DNA of 28,529 nucleotides from a virus: the IMG/VR virus record IMGVR_UViG_3300009173_000059, positions 1 to 28,529 of that record; one strand, written 5' to 3'. Positions 15,336 through 22,405 of the stretch are shown piece by piece. Made by a program: the position numbers and the translations under genes. Within the stretch, counting starts at the first letter, position 1. Every line of letters begins with the position of its first letter. A model generated the notes under the pieces. That model was given only the letters and a program-made list of their open reading frames with translations. It had not been told where the DNA came from and did no database searches.

Positions 15336-16142
15336 TTATCGCGTATCTGGAAAGCGAAGTAGATCGGGGTATAAGCCAAAAAGGCCCGCACTGTTGCCGC
15401 AGGCCTTCACAAGCTTCCAGACTCCTTGACGGGAGATCGTAGTCCCTAAGGGCCTCCCAGAGTTGTCCAGCGCTGGGAATAGGGTGGGGAACCCCTCTAG
15501 CCCTCTCTCCTGCCATTGTTTAACCACGGAGGGGAATCCTTCAGTCGCGTCCCCGTCTCGCCTTGCTACTGCCCACATAACCCACTCACTAAGGAATCGA
15601 GCAGGCTGAACCCTAAGCCTCACGCGCTGCCGGTTTCCACGAATATGGACGACAATGCTAGCGATCAGGTCTGTCTCAACTACTCCCAAAGTGGGCCAGC
15701 TTTCCAGTTTTCCAGCTTGCATCCAAAGATCCCCCATCTTTAATTGGCGGAGAACATCATAGCGAACCGGCCCCGCTGGGGTGTTCATAGGTTGCAAAAG
15801 CAGGGAGATGAGTGCCGCGTTTCGCGTTCTGAGGAGGGGAGTCCCTCCCATTCTGGCAGCAGACCACACTAGTATCGCTTTTTCGTCTTTATTGAGCGGC
15901 ATGACTCTCTTATACCCTACGGACTGGCCCCGCCACTGAGTCCAGTCCGTAGGGGGAGCATTGTGGGAGTTCTCCATATATTCCCCCAGCTCAGGCGGGG
16001 GATTTTTAAGCTCTCTTAAAAAATAAGCTTTAGCCTCCTGTAGGATCGGGCGCTGGTTTCTGATGCTTTGATCATGCTCGGACTTTAACCAGTCCCCAAA
16101 GTTTTCAAGATATTGATCTAACGCTGGCGCTAGGGTGGTCAT
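15336..16142 (-). CDS. Tyrosine recombinase-like protein lacking the catalytic tyrosine
   Basis: 268 residues. The N-terminal part (ALDQYLENFGDWLKSEHDQ, helical to about residue 60) resembles the core-binding SAM-like domain, and the rest looks like the integrase catalytic fold: LRTRNAALISLLL, VRYDVLRQLKMGDL (position of the first catalytic Arg), then ISRQGVWKLVKACGNSAGL and YPDLLRF, which matches the HxLRH box with His replaced by Asp. The protein stops seven residues later, before the late His/Trp and the Tyr nucleophile should appear. The bases after the stop give no obvious continuation in another frame before the primase starts. It is coupled to the upstream gene by an ATGA overlap. It may be a DNA-binding remnant with a new role in replication. 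Confidence 0.55.
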   Translation of the reverse strand: MTTLAPALDQYLENFGDWLKSEHDQSIRNQRPILQEAKAYFLRELKNPPPELGEYMENSHNAPPTDWTQWRGQSVGYKRVMPLNKDEKAILVWSAARMGGTPLLRTRNAALISLLLQPMNTPAGPVRYDVLRQLKMGDLWMQAGKLESWPTLGVVETDLIASIVVHIRGNRQRVRLRVQPARFLSEWVMWAVARRDGDATEGFPSVVKQWQERGLEGFPTLFPALDNSGRPLGTTISRQGVWKLVKACGNSAGLFGLYPDLLRFPDTR

Positions 16143-16924
16143 TTGCTGCCCTTTGCCAATTGCTCACTAACGCCCTCAGTCCAGCGATCTCGCAGTTGTT
16201 CCCAGTTGCACCAAGCAGAATCCCGATCATTAGGGTCCTTTTTTCGCTGGCAACTAACTACAAGCATATTTTTATTTTCTTGGTATGGCGAGAAACCCTT
16301 CCCAACGCCCTGCCTAAGCTTGTGAGTATTAAGATCGCAGGCATTAGACGGGCATTTAAAAGAGTTAGGGATCGGGAGTTCTCTGAGTTCTCCGTCTGCT
16401 GGAATTTCTCCCCAGTCACTGGGAACAGCGGAGGCCTGAGCTGGCTCCTCCTCCCATGGGGGAAGGTCAGGATCTACCCTTTTGAGTTGCATCGCGTCGG
16501 CTTCCTCTGTGAGACTCCTCCCCTTTGCCGGTTGTGGCTCCTGAGAGCGTGCTGGTGGCGCGTTATCGCTTACCGCCATCATTTCCTCACGGCTGGGGCG
16601 GGGTGTGTCGCTATGGGCTAACAGGACCAATTGGCTGTTATTTATGGCCCTCCCCACGCTGGAAGTCTCACAATTTTCATAAAAGGCGGGGACGTTTTTG
16701 TTCCCGTGCGGCTCGTCTGGGCTTAATTCCAGAGCCCAGCCCGTAGCTAGTGGGAGTTTCATTTCCAGCTCCTCGACATTCTTATATATCTCACTCTTAA
16801 AAACGCAGTAATTCCGATCCCCTGCCTCTAATGTTGTAATTATGCGGGCATCCGGAAGCGTTTTATACAGGCGCTGCAGGCGGGCCGCTACATCTTCATA
16901 GTCATCTAAGTTAAATCGTGCCAT
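16139..16924 (-). CDS. Probable single-strand DNA annealing/recombination protein (Erf/Sak-like)
   Basis: 261 residues. The first 110 residues contain YEDVAARLQRLYKTLPDARI, TLEAGDRNYCVFKSEIY, ATGWALEL and ENCETSSVGRAINN. The ET-S-VGRA motif following an A-x-G-W/A-x-E strand is typical of phage annealing proteins of the Erf/Sak type. Then comes an acidic, Pro-rich linker (PPARSQEPQPAKGRS to PPWEEEPAQ), and a C-terminal Cys-rich part (FKCPSNACDLNTHK, VVSCQRKK, AWCNWEQ) that could bind zinc and DNA. An AGGAGA site lies six bases upstream of ATG. The surrounding replication operon supports the role. It could also be a non-annealing ssDNA-binding protein. Confidence 0.6.
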   Translation of the reverse strand: MARFNLDDYEDVAARLQRLYKTLPDARIITTLEAGDRNYCVFKSEIYKNVEELEMKLPLATGWALELSPDEPHGNKNVPAFYENCETSSVGRAINNSQLVLLAHSDTPRPSREEMMAVSDNAPPARSQEPQPAKGRSLTEEADAMQLKRVDPDLPPWEEEPAQASAVPSDWGEIPADGELRELPIPNSFKCPSNACDLNTHKLRQGVGKGFSPYQENKNMLVVSCQRKKDPNDRDSAWCNWEQLRDRWTEGVSEQLAKGSK

Positions 16925-17153
16925 TTTTATCTCCTAAAATGTTTAAATCGTCGTAGGCGCTCCATACTATGGCGTATATACTGCCTAATTTGTTGTTTTT
17001 CTGTGCATAAGCTAACCCCTTGCATCCGAAAGTAGTGCAGCTTATCGAGTTCTTTTTTCTGTTGAGGAGCCAGTCCCTCCCGCAATTGTAGCAATACCTC
17101 CAAGAGCTGCCCCAAGTGCCTCGCTCTATAAATTGATCGAGTCTTTTATCCAT
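16911..17153 (-). CDS. Small zinc-ribbon protein
   Basis: 80 residues from ATG 17153, which overlaps the stop of the HTH gene. It has YCYNCGRDW and ISCTTFGCKG, four cysteines in the CxxC...CxxxxC pattern of a zinc ribbon. Six extra residues are possible if translation begins at GTG/ATG-like codon 17171. Its end overlaps the next gene by 14 bases. A second frame here (17115-16927) encodes 62 Leu/Gln/Arg-rich residues and stops just before the next ATG; I prefer the zinc-ribbon frame because of the cysteine pattern. Likely nucleic-acid binding. Confidence 0.55.
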   Translation of the reverse strand: MDKRLDQFIERGTWGSSWRYCYNCGRDWLLNRKKNSISCTTFGCKGLAYAQKNNKLGSIYAIVWSAYDDLNILGDKNGTI

Positions 17154-17916
17154 TGGCCAGCTCACTCTCAAGGTCGGCCACCTTTGCCCTCGCTTTTTCG
17201 AGCTCCTCCCTCGCCTGAGCCTGCTGCTTTAGGCGTTCCTCCTCTCGGGGATCCTTTAGCTTGTAATATTCATAAAACCACGTAGCAGGGGCCTCCCTAT
17301 TGCAATAAAAGCCGCCCCACTTACCAAATCCCTCGATGCGCTCCATGTTGTGACATTTTACCGTCGTCATGCCATAAAAAGGAGAATCCTGTTTATCACG
17401 GAGATCACAGTCCAGATTGAGATCGTAACCACTCCCCTCCTCGGTACACCCCAGCTTCTCGGGATATATACAACGGAAAGCAGGGATCTCCTCCTTCGAT
17501 ATCTTGCGTGGGGCTTCCTCATTAGTGAGCTCTAATTGTGTGGGCTCCTCTCTGGTTCCGTTTTGCGAATTGGGGCCGTGGCTAACCCAAAAAAAGTCAT
17601 TAACCGCGCCACAAGTGAGCGGACCCTCTGAGCCCTCGGGCCGTTCTCCGTAAAAGCCCCAAAACCAGCGGAGTGATGTAACAAAATCCTTAAATTTATG
17701 TCCAGTATTGGGAACGGCGGCGCCCCCTAATGCGTCCTCTATGCCCTCCACCCATTTGGTGGGGATCACTCTCTGATGCTCCTCGCTTTTGACCTCGGGT
17801 ATGATTCCTTTATTCATTAAATTATGAACGTGATTAGGGGACACACCAAAGTCCTCGGCGAACTTACTGCTCCCAACGGTCCCCCTTGGGGCTTTTCTCC
17901 TCTTTATTTTTATCAT
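17146..17916 (-). CDS. HTH-containing protein with Cys-rich centre and C-terminal coiled coil
   Basis: 256 residues. Residues about 14-36 (VGSSKFAEDFGVSPNHVHNLM) form a helix-turn-helix of the excisionase/MerR-like kind, followed by NKGIIPEVK and VIPTKWVEGI. The centre has spaced cysteines (FRCIYPEKLGC, LDCDLRDK, VKCHNME, FYCNRE) and the end is a strong coiled coil (EERLKQQAQAREELEKARAKVADLESEL). It starts on an ATGA overlap with the upstream gene. It may recognise the origin or control the early operon, but no known full-length match comes to mind. Confidence 0.55.
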   Translation of the reverse strand: MIKIKRRKAPRGTVGSSKFAEDFGVSPNHVHNLMNKGIIPEVKSEEHQRVIPTKWVEGIEDALGGAAVPNTGHKFKDFVTSLRWFWGFYGERPEGSEGPLTCGAVNDFFWVSHGPNSQNGTREEPTQLELTNEEAPRKISKEEIPAFRCIYPEKLGCTEEGSGYDLNLDCDLRDKQDSPFYGMTTVKCHNMERIEGFGKWGGFYCNREAPATWFYEYYKLKDPREEERLKQQAQAREELEKARAKVADLESELANG

Positions 17917-18287
17917 GATCTCTCCTCCTTGCTTATCTGGTGGATGCTTGCCTCTGCCTGATCAATGATCTCGGTGGCGGTGTTACTTATAGCCGACAGA
18001 GTGTCAGGATCTGGGTTGGGGTCCGTATCCATATTTGCCAAAAATTTCTCCAGTACGCTCACTGATCGGGCTAGATCCTCCGTTTTAATAGGGGCGATCC
18101 GGCGTGCTGGTATTAGTTCCAGTTTTTCGGTGTCGGAATCCATGACGTCCAGATCCTCTATGGCTCTGAGCAGCCCCATGGCGGTCAGATCCCCAGCCTG
18201 ATCAGTGTGTTCCAATATTTGAAGCACATGATCCAGAGGTTCCTCCCAGTCCGAATTAACTACTAGTGTAATTTTTGCATAAGCCAT
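17913..18287 (-). CDS. First gene of the replication operon, unknown
   Basis: 124 residues, acidic, mostly helical (PLDHVLQILEHTDQAGDLTAMGLLRAIEDLDVMD; LARSVSVLEKFLANMDTD) with a short N-terminal strand (AYAKITLVVNSDW). AAAGGAGG precedes ATG with ideal spacing, giving it the best ribosome site of the operon. The opening beta strand and following helices recall small single-strand-binding or regulatory proteins, but I cannot assign a family. Confidence 0.6.
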   Translation of the reverse strand: MAYAKITLVVNSDWEEPLDHVLQILEHTDQAGDLTAMGLLRAIEDLDVMDSDTEKLELIPARRIAPIKTEDLARSVSVLEKFLANMDTDPNPDPDTLSAISNTATEIIDQAEASIHQISKEERS

Positions 18288-18308
18288 TTTATGGCCTCCT
18301 TTCCTGTT

Positions 18309-18323
18309 CTGGGATTATCCCAG
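18309..18323. promoter_or_regulatory. Palindrome CTGGGATTATCCCAG, possible operator
   Basis: A perfect six-base inverted repeat around TTA lies just downstream of the - strand promoter and before the ribosome site of the replication operon. It could be an operator or an mRNA hairpin. Confidence 0.45.
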
Positions 18324-18331
18324 TAAGGATC

Positions 18332-18361
18332 AGCCTACTCTGAGGGCTGGCCCATCGTCAA
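18332..18361 (-). promoter_or_regulatory. Promoter of the - strand replication operon
   Basis: On the - strand TTGACG (18361-18356) is followed after 18 bases by TAGGCT (18337-18332). The -35 fits the sigma-70 class well, the -10 is weak. The same TTGACG hexamer starts the promoter before the small - strand operon at 24720. Confidence 0.45.
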
Positions 18362-18378
18362 CCTAATTCTTTGAAGCG

Positions 18379-18409
18379 TTGCAATTTGGGGGCCTTTTGT
18401 TAGTATTAT
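18379..18409 (+). promoter_or_regulatory. Promoter of the methyltransferase operon, short leader
   Basis: TTGCAA (18379-18384) and TAGTAT (18401-18406) or TATTAT (18404-18409) lie at 16 or 19 bases. Transcription would begin only a few bases before ATG 18422, and no Shine-Dalgarno is visible, so the mRNA may be nearly leaderless. Confidence 0.4.
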
Positions 18410-18421
18410 GTTGAGCAGACT

Positions 18422-19096
18422 ATGAACCAAATGGCCGGGCGTGTAAAAGTGAAACCGTTTTTTGATGACGGCCAGATCACAATTTATCACGGGGATTGTC
18501 GCGACATCCTGCCAACACTGGAGCCGGTGGATCTAGTGCTCACGGATCCGCCTTATGGGATCGGCAAGTATACGAAAGGCGGCAAATTTACCGGCGGGGC
18601 GTTGGGACATAGGAACAAAAAAGCATTTGCGCAAAGGGCGGATCCAGTTATTGGTGATGACCACCCATTCGATCCGGCTTTCCTTTTGATGTATGGCACC
18701 CAGCAAATTATCTGGGGCTGGAATCATTACCCTGACAAGCTACCCCGTGGTAGTTGCCTAGTATGGCTGAAAAGACACGATCCCGCTTTTGGATCCTTCC
18801 TGAGTGACGCTGAATTAGCATGGTTCAGCGCGGGCGCGGGGGTTTATTGTATCCGGGATTTATCTAATAATTCTATTACCCGTCAACGTGTCCATCCTAC
18901 TCAAAAACCAGTAAGCCTGATGCGCTGGTGCATTGAGAAAGCGAACGGGCAGATCATATTGGATCCGTTTATGGGAAGCGGGACGACACTCCGCGCTGCT
19001 AAAGACTTAGGGCGAAAGGCTATAGGGATCGAGATCGAAGAACGGTATTGCGAGATTGCGGTTCAAAGATTAGCTCAGGAGGTTCTCCCGTTATGA
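18422..19096 (+). CDS. Site-specific DNA methyltransferase, beta class (N6-adenine or N4-cytosine)
   Basis: 224 residues. Motif IV (catalytic) is DPPYGIG at 42-48; motif I (S-adenosylmethionine binding) is DPFMGSGTT at 181-189, followed by GRKAIGIEIEERYCEIA. Catalytic motif before SAM motif defines the beta class. It methylates exocyclic amino groups in DNA. VHPTQKPVSLM ahead of motif I is typical. The target recognition part between the two motifs is short, so the recognition site is probably short. An in-frame ATG at 18431 is an alternative start. The stop overlaps the ATG of the nuclease at 19093. Likely use: protection of phage DNA or marking of replicated DNA. Confidence 0.9.
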   Translation: MNQMAGRVKVKPFFDDGQITIYHGDCRDILPTLEPVDLVLTDPPYGIGKYTKGGKFTGGALGHRNKKAFAQRADPVIGDDHPFDPAFLLMYGTQQIIWGWNHYPDKLPRGSCLVWLKRHDPAFGSFLSDAELAWFSAGAGVYCIRDLSNNSITRQRVHPTQKPVSLMRWCIEKANGQIILDPFMGSGTTLRAAKDLGRKAIGIEIEERYCEIAVQRLAQEVLPL

Positions 19097-19491
19097 AAAA
19101 AGAGAAAGACCCCGCTAACGTCCAGAGAGGCCGCAGGAGCAAGGCCAGATCTAAGACTTATGAATTAGACTGGGCCAAATTTTTTAACACGCGGCGACTT
19201 GATGCGCTCATGCCGGGGGCTGCAGCTAGACGGGCAGATCTAAGATATACAAGCCCCGCAGGATATACCTACGATATAGAGGTCAAAAGTAGAATTTCAC
19301 AAGGGGCGGGGGCGCTTACTTTGTACAGGGAGGCAGTCGATAAGGCTGTCGATGGTAATATCCCAGTGCTAGGGCTGGAGATACGTCGGCCCTCATCAAA
19401 TAAAAACGAGCGGCTAGTGATTCTAAGCCGTGAAGATTTCGCCATGATTGTCGGAGCATCTGAGGAGGTAACTGATGACGCTAAAAATTGA
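19093..19491 (+). CDS. PD-(D/E)XK nuclease, Holliday-junction-resolvase-like
   Basis: 132 residues from ATG 19093, with AGGAGG upstream. A basic N-terminus (RGRRSKARSKTYELDWAKFF) precedes the catalytic pattern: ADLRYTSPAGY (Asp49) and YDIEVKSR (E63-x-K65), then ALTLYREAVDKAVDG and LVILSREDFAMI. This is the layout of archaeal/phage Hjc-like and related small resolvases. Role options are branch resolution before packaging, or restriction-type cleavage given its overlap with a methyltransferase. An upstream in-frame ATG at 19048 is inside the methyltransferase gene and is not used. Confidence 0.75.
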   Translation: MKKEKDPANVQRGRRSKARSKTYELDWAKFFNTRRLDALMPGAAARRADLRYTSPAGYTYDIEVKSRISQGAGALTLYREAVDKAVDGNIPVLGLEIRRPSSNKNERLVILSREDFAMIVGASEEVTDDAKN

Positions 19492-20497
19492 GATCGAAGA
19501 CCGAATTAATACAGAACACGCAAACCACCCAAACGCACCACTAGCAACGGAATCGGGTAAGGCTTTAGCCCTGACGATTCACGAAACTAGCAGCAATATG
19601 GGAGTAGTGGGGGGCGGGGGTTCTGCTGAGAATCATGCCGCTTGGCATTATCGAGGATGCCCCGGATCAGATCAAAAACCTACGCAAAAGTCATGGCATT
19701 TTACAGTAGACGAGGGGCCGATCATATACCAATCTATGCCCGTCGAGGGTGTAAACGGTGGGACGTATACGGCGATCGCTTGGCATAGTAGCGATTTGAA
19801 TACGCCCCTAGGTGGGAACGTTTCGACAGTGGGTATAGAAATTTGTTCAAACAGGGGAGCCGAGCAATTCAGGCAGGCGCTCGATAACGCGGCAAATCTA
19901 TGCGTGCAGCTCTACGAACTCGGACATGCCACCAATTCAATAACGGGAGAGGGGCCAATTCTAAAAATGCACCGAGACTGGAGCGGGAAACGGTGTCCCT
20001 TAGGGATGATCTCAGATCCTACTCTTTGGGATTACTTCCTCACGCGGGTAGAATATTGGAAAACCTCGGCAGCGGTTCCCTTTGGGGCCCCGAGACTTGA
20101 GTCCTTGCCGGATCTGTCAGGCCTTAAGCCTCCCACGGCAGTCACTGGTGGCCATTTGCCCGCCAGTCAATCACCAGAACCAACACCGCCACAATCCCCA
20201 CGATTACATGAATCGGGGGATCTATCACTAGGAAAGCAGAAAGAAAGGACATTGATGACTCCAAAATTACAAAATACTCAGCGGAATGTTATGAAATCGG
20301 GGCCCGAGTTTATGGGTTCCACATCTGTAGCTGGGGCCGTTGGGCTTATAAATAGCCTAATCCCCGACGGCCTACCAGTCGAGGCAATGCTGGGGATAGT
20401 CGCAGGAATCCCGCCCATTATTTACATGACAAGGCGATACATTAGAGACCTACTAAAGGCCCTCAAGGAGATGAGGAAGATGGTCGAGGATATCTAG
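19475..20497 (+). CDS. Endolysin: N-acetylmuramoyl-L-alanine amidase (amidase_2/PGRP) with C-terminal hydrophobic region
   Basis: 340 residues. Zinc ligands appear as LTIHETS (His36), KMHRDWSGKRCPLGM (His166, Cys174) and a WHFTVDEG strand (His75), with AENHAAWHYRG and STVGIEICSNRG between, all standard for amidase_2. It cuts the amide bond between muramic acid and the stem peptide. After residue 200 a Pro/Ser linker (LPASQSPEPTPPQSPRLH) leads to an 80-residue tail with one or two hydrophobic helices (VAGAVGLINSLIPDG, MLGIVAGIPPIIYMTRRYI). The ribosome site AGGAGG sits well before ATG 19475, which lies inside the end of the nuclease gene. See the separate entry for a probable internal start of the tail. 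Confidence 0.88.
   Translation: MTLKIEIEDRINTEHANHPNAPLATESGKALALTIHETSSNMGVVGGGGSAENHAAWHYRGCPGSDQKPTQKSWHFTVDEGPIIYQSMPVEGVNGGTYTAIAWHSSDLNTPLGGNVSTVGIEICSNRGAEQFRQALDNAANLCVQLYELGHATNSITGEGPILKMHRDWSGKRCPLGMISDPTLWDYFLTRVEYWKTSAAVPFGAPRLESLPDLSGLKPPTAVTGGHLPASQSPEPTPPQSPRLHESGDLSLGKQKERTLMTPKLQNTQRNVMKSGPEFMGSTSVAGAVGLINSLIPDGLPVEAMLGIVAGIPPIIYMTRRYIRDLLKALKEMRKMVEDI
20255..20497 (+). CDS. Possible internally started membrane protein within the endolysin gene
   Basis: ATG 20255 is in frame with the endolysin and preceded at five bases by AAAGGA (20244-20249), a good ribosome site in the middle of a gene. The 80-residue product has hydrophobic segments near residues 25-45 and 43-60 and a basic, helical end (RRYIRDLLKALKEMRKMVEDI). 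It could be a holin or holin partner made in addition to the full endolysin, so that one frame supplies both lysis parts. Confidence 0.5.
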   Translation: MTPKLQNTQRNVMKSGPEFMGSTSVAGAVGLINSLIPDGLPVEAMLGIVAGIPPIIYMTRRYIRDLLKALKEMRKMVEDI

Positions 20498-20500
20498 GCA

Positions 20501-20617
20501 ATGCAGAAACCTAAAAAGCCGGTAATCCTCCAGTATTCTCTAGCTTTTTATTTTGAGGCAGACCCTAAGCCTGCAGCCGGTAAGGTTGACAGTAAGACAA
20601 TCACGGGCAAAGACTAG
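20501..20617 (+). CDS. Small protein between lysis genes, unknown
   Basis: 38 residues (KKPVILQYSLAFYFEADPKP then a Lys/Thr-rich end), four bases after the endolysin stop. It has no clear ribosome site of its own except a weak AGG near 20496, and could depend on coupling. No family. Confidence 0.35.
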   Translation: MQKPKKPVILQYSLAFYFEADPKPAAGKVDSKTITGKD

Positions 20618-20637
20618 ACAGCAGGAAAGGGCTATCT

Positions 20638-21012
20638 ATGTTTTTTTTCATTTTTTCTTTAATCCTTGCGGGCTCCTTGGCGTTCTCGTCAGGGGAGCAA
20701 TTAACAGACAACGAGATCCGGCTCGTGCTTATCTCTGCAGGCTGGGCCTCTGAGGGTCCTGAGGTTCTGGAGGAGGCTTTCAGGGTCTCCTTATGCGAGA
20801 GCTCTCATATATGGGACGCAGTAGGGGAGGCGGGGGAATTGGGACTGTTCCAGCTCTCTTGGTACAGGACGGACACATGGCACGGGTTCAAGTTTTCAGC
20901 CCCTCGCTATCTTTATTATAAAGATGTGAGGCAGCCAGTAGCCAACGCCATGGCGGCCCTCTATGTTTACCGACTTTCTAACAGTTGGGAGGCGTGGACC
21001 TGCCAGCCATAA
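20638..21012 (+). CDS. Secreted lysozyme/transglycosylase-like enzyme
   Basis: 124 residues. An N-terminal signal peptide (MFFFIFSLILAGSLAFS) is followed by EEAFRVSLCESS with Glu54 as candidate catalytic residue, GEAGELGLFQLSW, and NAMAALYVYRLSNSWEAWTC. E-S-S, GxGLFQ and the A-A-x-x-Y helix are the signature of soluble lytic transglycosylase-type domains. It should cleave glycan strands outside the membrane. AGGAAAGGG precedes the ATG. As a second murein enzyme next to the amidase it completes the lysis set or helps DNA entry. Confidence 0.75.
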   Translation: MFFFIFSLILAGSLAFSSGEQLTDNEIRLVLISAGWASEGPEVLEEAFRVSLCESSHIWDAVGEAGELGLFQLSWYRTDTWHGFKFSAPRYLYYKDVRQPVANAMAALYVYRLSNSWEAWTCQP

Positions 21013-21042
21013 AACTATTTTTATCTATTTCAGCTTATTAGG

Positions 21043-21071
21043 TTGACAAAATAACGCGCAGGCCCCAAACT
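21043..21071 (+). promoter_or_regulatory. Possible promoter before the small-gene cluster
   Basis: TTGACA (21043-21048) is a perfect -35; the -10 at 17 bases (CAAACT) is poor. It precedes a strong AAGGAG for ATG 21091. Confidence 0.35.
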
Positions 21072-21090
21072 CAGGGTTAAGGAGTACAAC

Positions 21091-21294
21091 ATGAATAATC
21101 AATACCGCCACATAAAGAGAAGGAAAACCCCAAGCGGAAACGAACGAGCGATTTTTGGGGCATTATTACGCGCAGGCCTCCGGCCCCAATATAAGAGGAC
21201 TGAAGTTAGGGACATGACGGGGGGAATTATAGCTATTCAATCAGATTTAGTGCTGACCCCTCAGATCCAGAAAGCCCTTGAGGAGCTAGCATGA
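21091..21294 (+). CDS. Small basic protein, unknown
   Basis: 67 residues with a basic N-terminus (YRHIKRRKTPSGNERAIFGALLRAGLRPQYKR). AAGGAG precedes ATG 21091. The NERAIFGALLRAGL segment is helical. It overlaps the next gene by four bases (ATGA). It could bind nucleic acid, but no family is recognised. Confidence 0.6.
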   Translation: MNNQYRHIKRRKTPSGNERAIFGALLRAGLRPQYKRTEVRDMTGGIIAIQSDLVLTPQIQKALEELA

Positions 21295-21563
21295 GCACAA
21301 AAAGGCTGATAGTAGTCCCCAAGCTCTACGCTGGCGAGTTCGTTTATTTTTCGGCCCACTATCACAGGGACGAGGATGGCGTGGTCTACAGGTACGAAGT
21401 CATTGAGAGCATTGAGGATCGCCCGTTCTTTACTCAGGAGGAGATAGACAAGGTAGACCCTGAGGAGTTTGATGTGGTCTATGAGATGGGGCCGCCGTTG
21501 ATATATGTGGAGGCTGCCAAGTGGGAGGAAATCAGGAGGGAGGTGCTCCGTGGACTGGATTGA
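21291..21563 (+). CDS. Small acidic protein, unknown
   Basis: 90 residues, acidic (FTQEEIDKVDPEEFDVVYEMG), with beta strands at the start (RLIVVPKLYAGEFVYFSAHYH) and a C-terminal helix. Starts on the ATGA overlap with the preceding gene. No known family. Confidence 0.6.
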   Translation: MSTKRLIVVPKLYAGEFVYFSAHYHRDEDGVVYRYEVIESIEDRPFFTQEEIDKVDPEEFDVVYEMGPPLIYVEAAKWEEIRREVLRGLD

Positions 21564-21654
21564 ATCGCTGCCCTACTGGGTCGCTGCTATGCCTTTCTTT
21601 TTTGTCGCTGGGGTGGGTTATCTCTATCTACTAGCCAGAAGCCTCTGGCGATGA
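21550..21654 (+). CDS. Tiny membrane peptide
   Basis: 34 residues from GTG 21550, with GGAGG seven bases upstream. Residues 8-28 (PYWVAAMPFFFVAGVGYLYLL) are a single membrane span followed by ARSLWR. It overlaps both neighbours (stop TGA 21652-21654 over ATG 21651). Possible lysis or membrane-signal peptide. Confidence 0.45.
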   Translation: MDWIESLPYWVAAMPFFFVAGVGYLYLLARSLWR

Positions 21655-22355
21655 TTGCCGAGGAGTACCAAATCAGGGCGATCCCATCTGCCCAGTGTCG
21701 GGACTGGTTCCTCCGTAAGCATTACGCTCGACGGTTGGCCCCCGTTTCTTTTGCTTTCGGGCTGTATCGAGGCCCTCGGCTTTTGGGGGTGTGTAGTTTC
21801 GGCCATCCAATGAGCCCCACGCTTGTCTCTGGGGCCTTTGGAGGCCTCTACGCTGCCGAGTTTTTGGAGCTGAATCGTTTGGTAGTTACTGACGGGCTCC
21901 AAAGGAATGCCCTGAGCTTTTTCGTTTCTCAGTCTTTGGGTCTGCTGTCTCGTCCTCGGGTAGTTGTTTCATATGCCGATCCCTCTCATGGCCATCATGG
22001 CTATATTTACCAAGCCACGAATTGGACATACACAGGCTTAAGCGCCAAGCGCCCAGATTATAAGCTCAAAGGACAGGAGCGCCTGCACACTGCCAGCATT
22101 ACGGACAAGCTAGGGCGTACCGATAAGCTCCACGGGTTGAGGCAGATCGCACGGCTAAGGGAGCTTTATGGATCGGATTTTTATATGGAGGAGCGGCCCC
22201 GTAAACATAGATACTTTTACATCATCGGGAGCAGGTCAGAAAAAAAGGAGCGCCTGAACTCCTTGGCGTATCCTGTTCAGCCCTACCCAAAGGGAGACAA
22301 TCACAATTCGGCCTCTGATTATGAGCCAGCCAGTCAGGGACTACTGTTTACATAA
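21651..22355 (+). CDS. Mom-like DNA modification protein (GNAT fold)
   Basis: 234 residues. The order RDWFLRKHYARRLAPVSFAFGLY, LLGVCSFGHPMSP, LELNRLVVTDGLQRNALSFFVSQSLGLL, VVVSYADPSHGHHGYIYQATNWTYTG is the pattern of the Mom family of phage Mu, which attaches a group to adenine N6 and protects phage DNA from restriction. SYAD and GHxGxIYQAxNW are the clearest pieces; ELNR lies at the acceptor-binding strand. The C-terminus (RHKHRYFY-like, here RPRKHRYFYIIGSRSEKKERL) is basic. Last gene of the + strand modification and lysis operon, coupled to the tiny membrane peptide by a four-base overlap. Confidence 0.75.
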   Translation: MIAEEYQIRAIPSAQCRDWFLRKHYARRLAPVSFAFGLYRGPRLLGVCSFGHPMSPTLVSGAFGGLYAAEFLELNRLVVTDGLQRNALSFFVSQSLGLLSRPRVVVSYADPSHGHHGYIYQATNWTYTGLSAKRPDYKLKGQERLHTASITDKLGRTDKLHGLRQIARLRELYGSDFYMEERPRKHRYFYIIGSRSEKKERLNSLAYPVQPYPKGDNHNSASDYEPASQGLLFT

Positions 22356-22375
22356 TAAATATATAATTCTATTTC

Positions 22376-22405
22376 TTGCGTAAACTTGACATATGGGCTT
22401 ATACT
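22376..22405 (+). promoter_or_regulatory. Possible promoter reading into the structured region
   Basis: TTGCGT (22376-22381) and TATACT (22400-22405) at 18 bases. A TTGACA at 22386 is a better -35 but too close to this -10. Weak support. Confidence 0.35.

Noticed and set aside
16927-17115. 62-residue - strand frame overlapping the zinc-ribbon gene
   Set aside because: Composition is low in information (Leu/Gln/Arg), whereas the other frame has four well-spaced cysteines and a coupled start. I keep some doubt because its stop is two bases before the next ATG.
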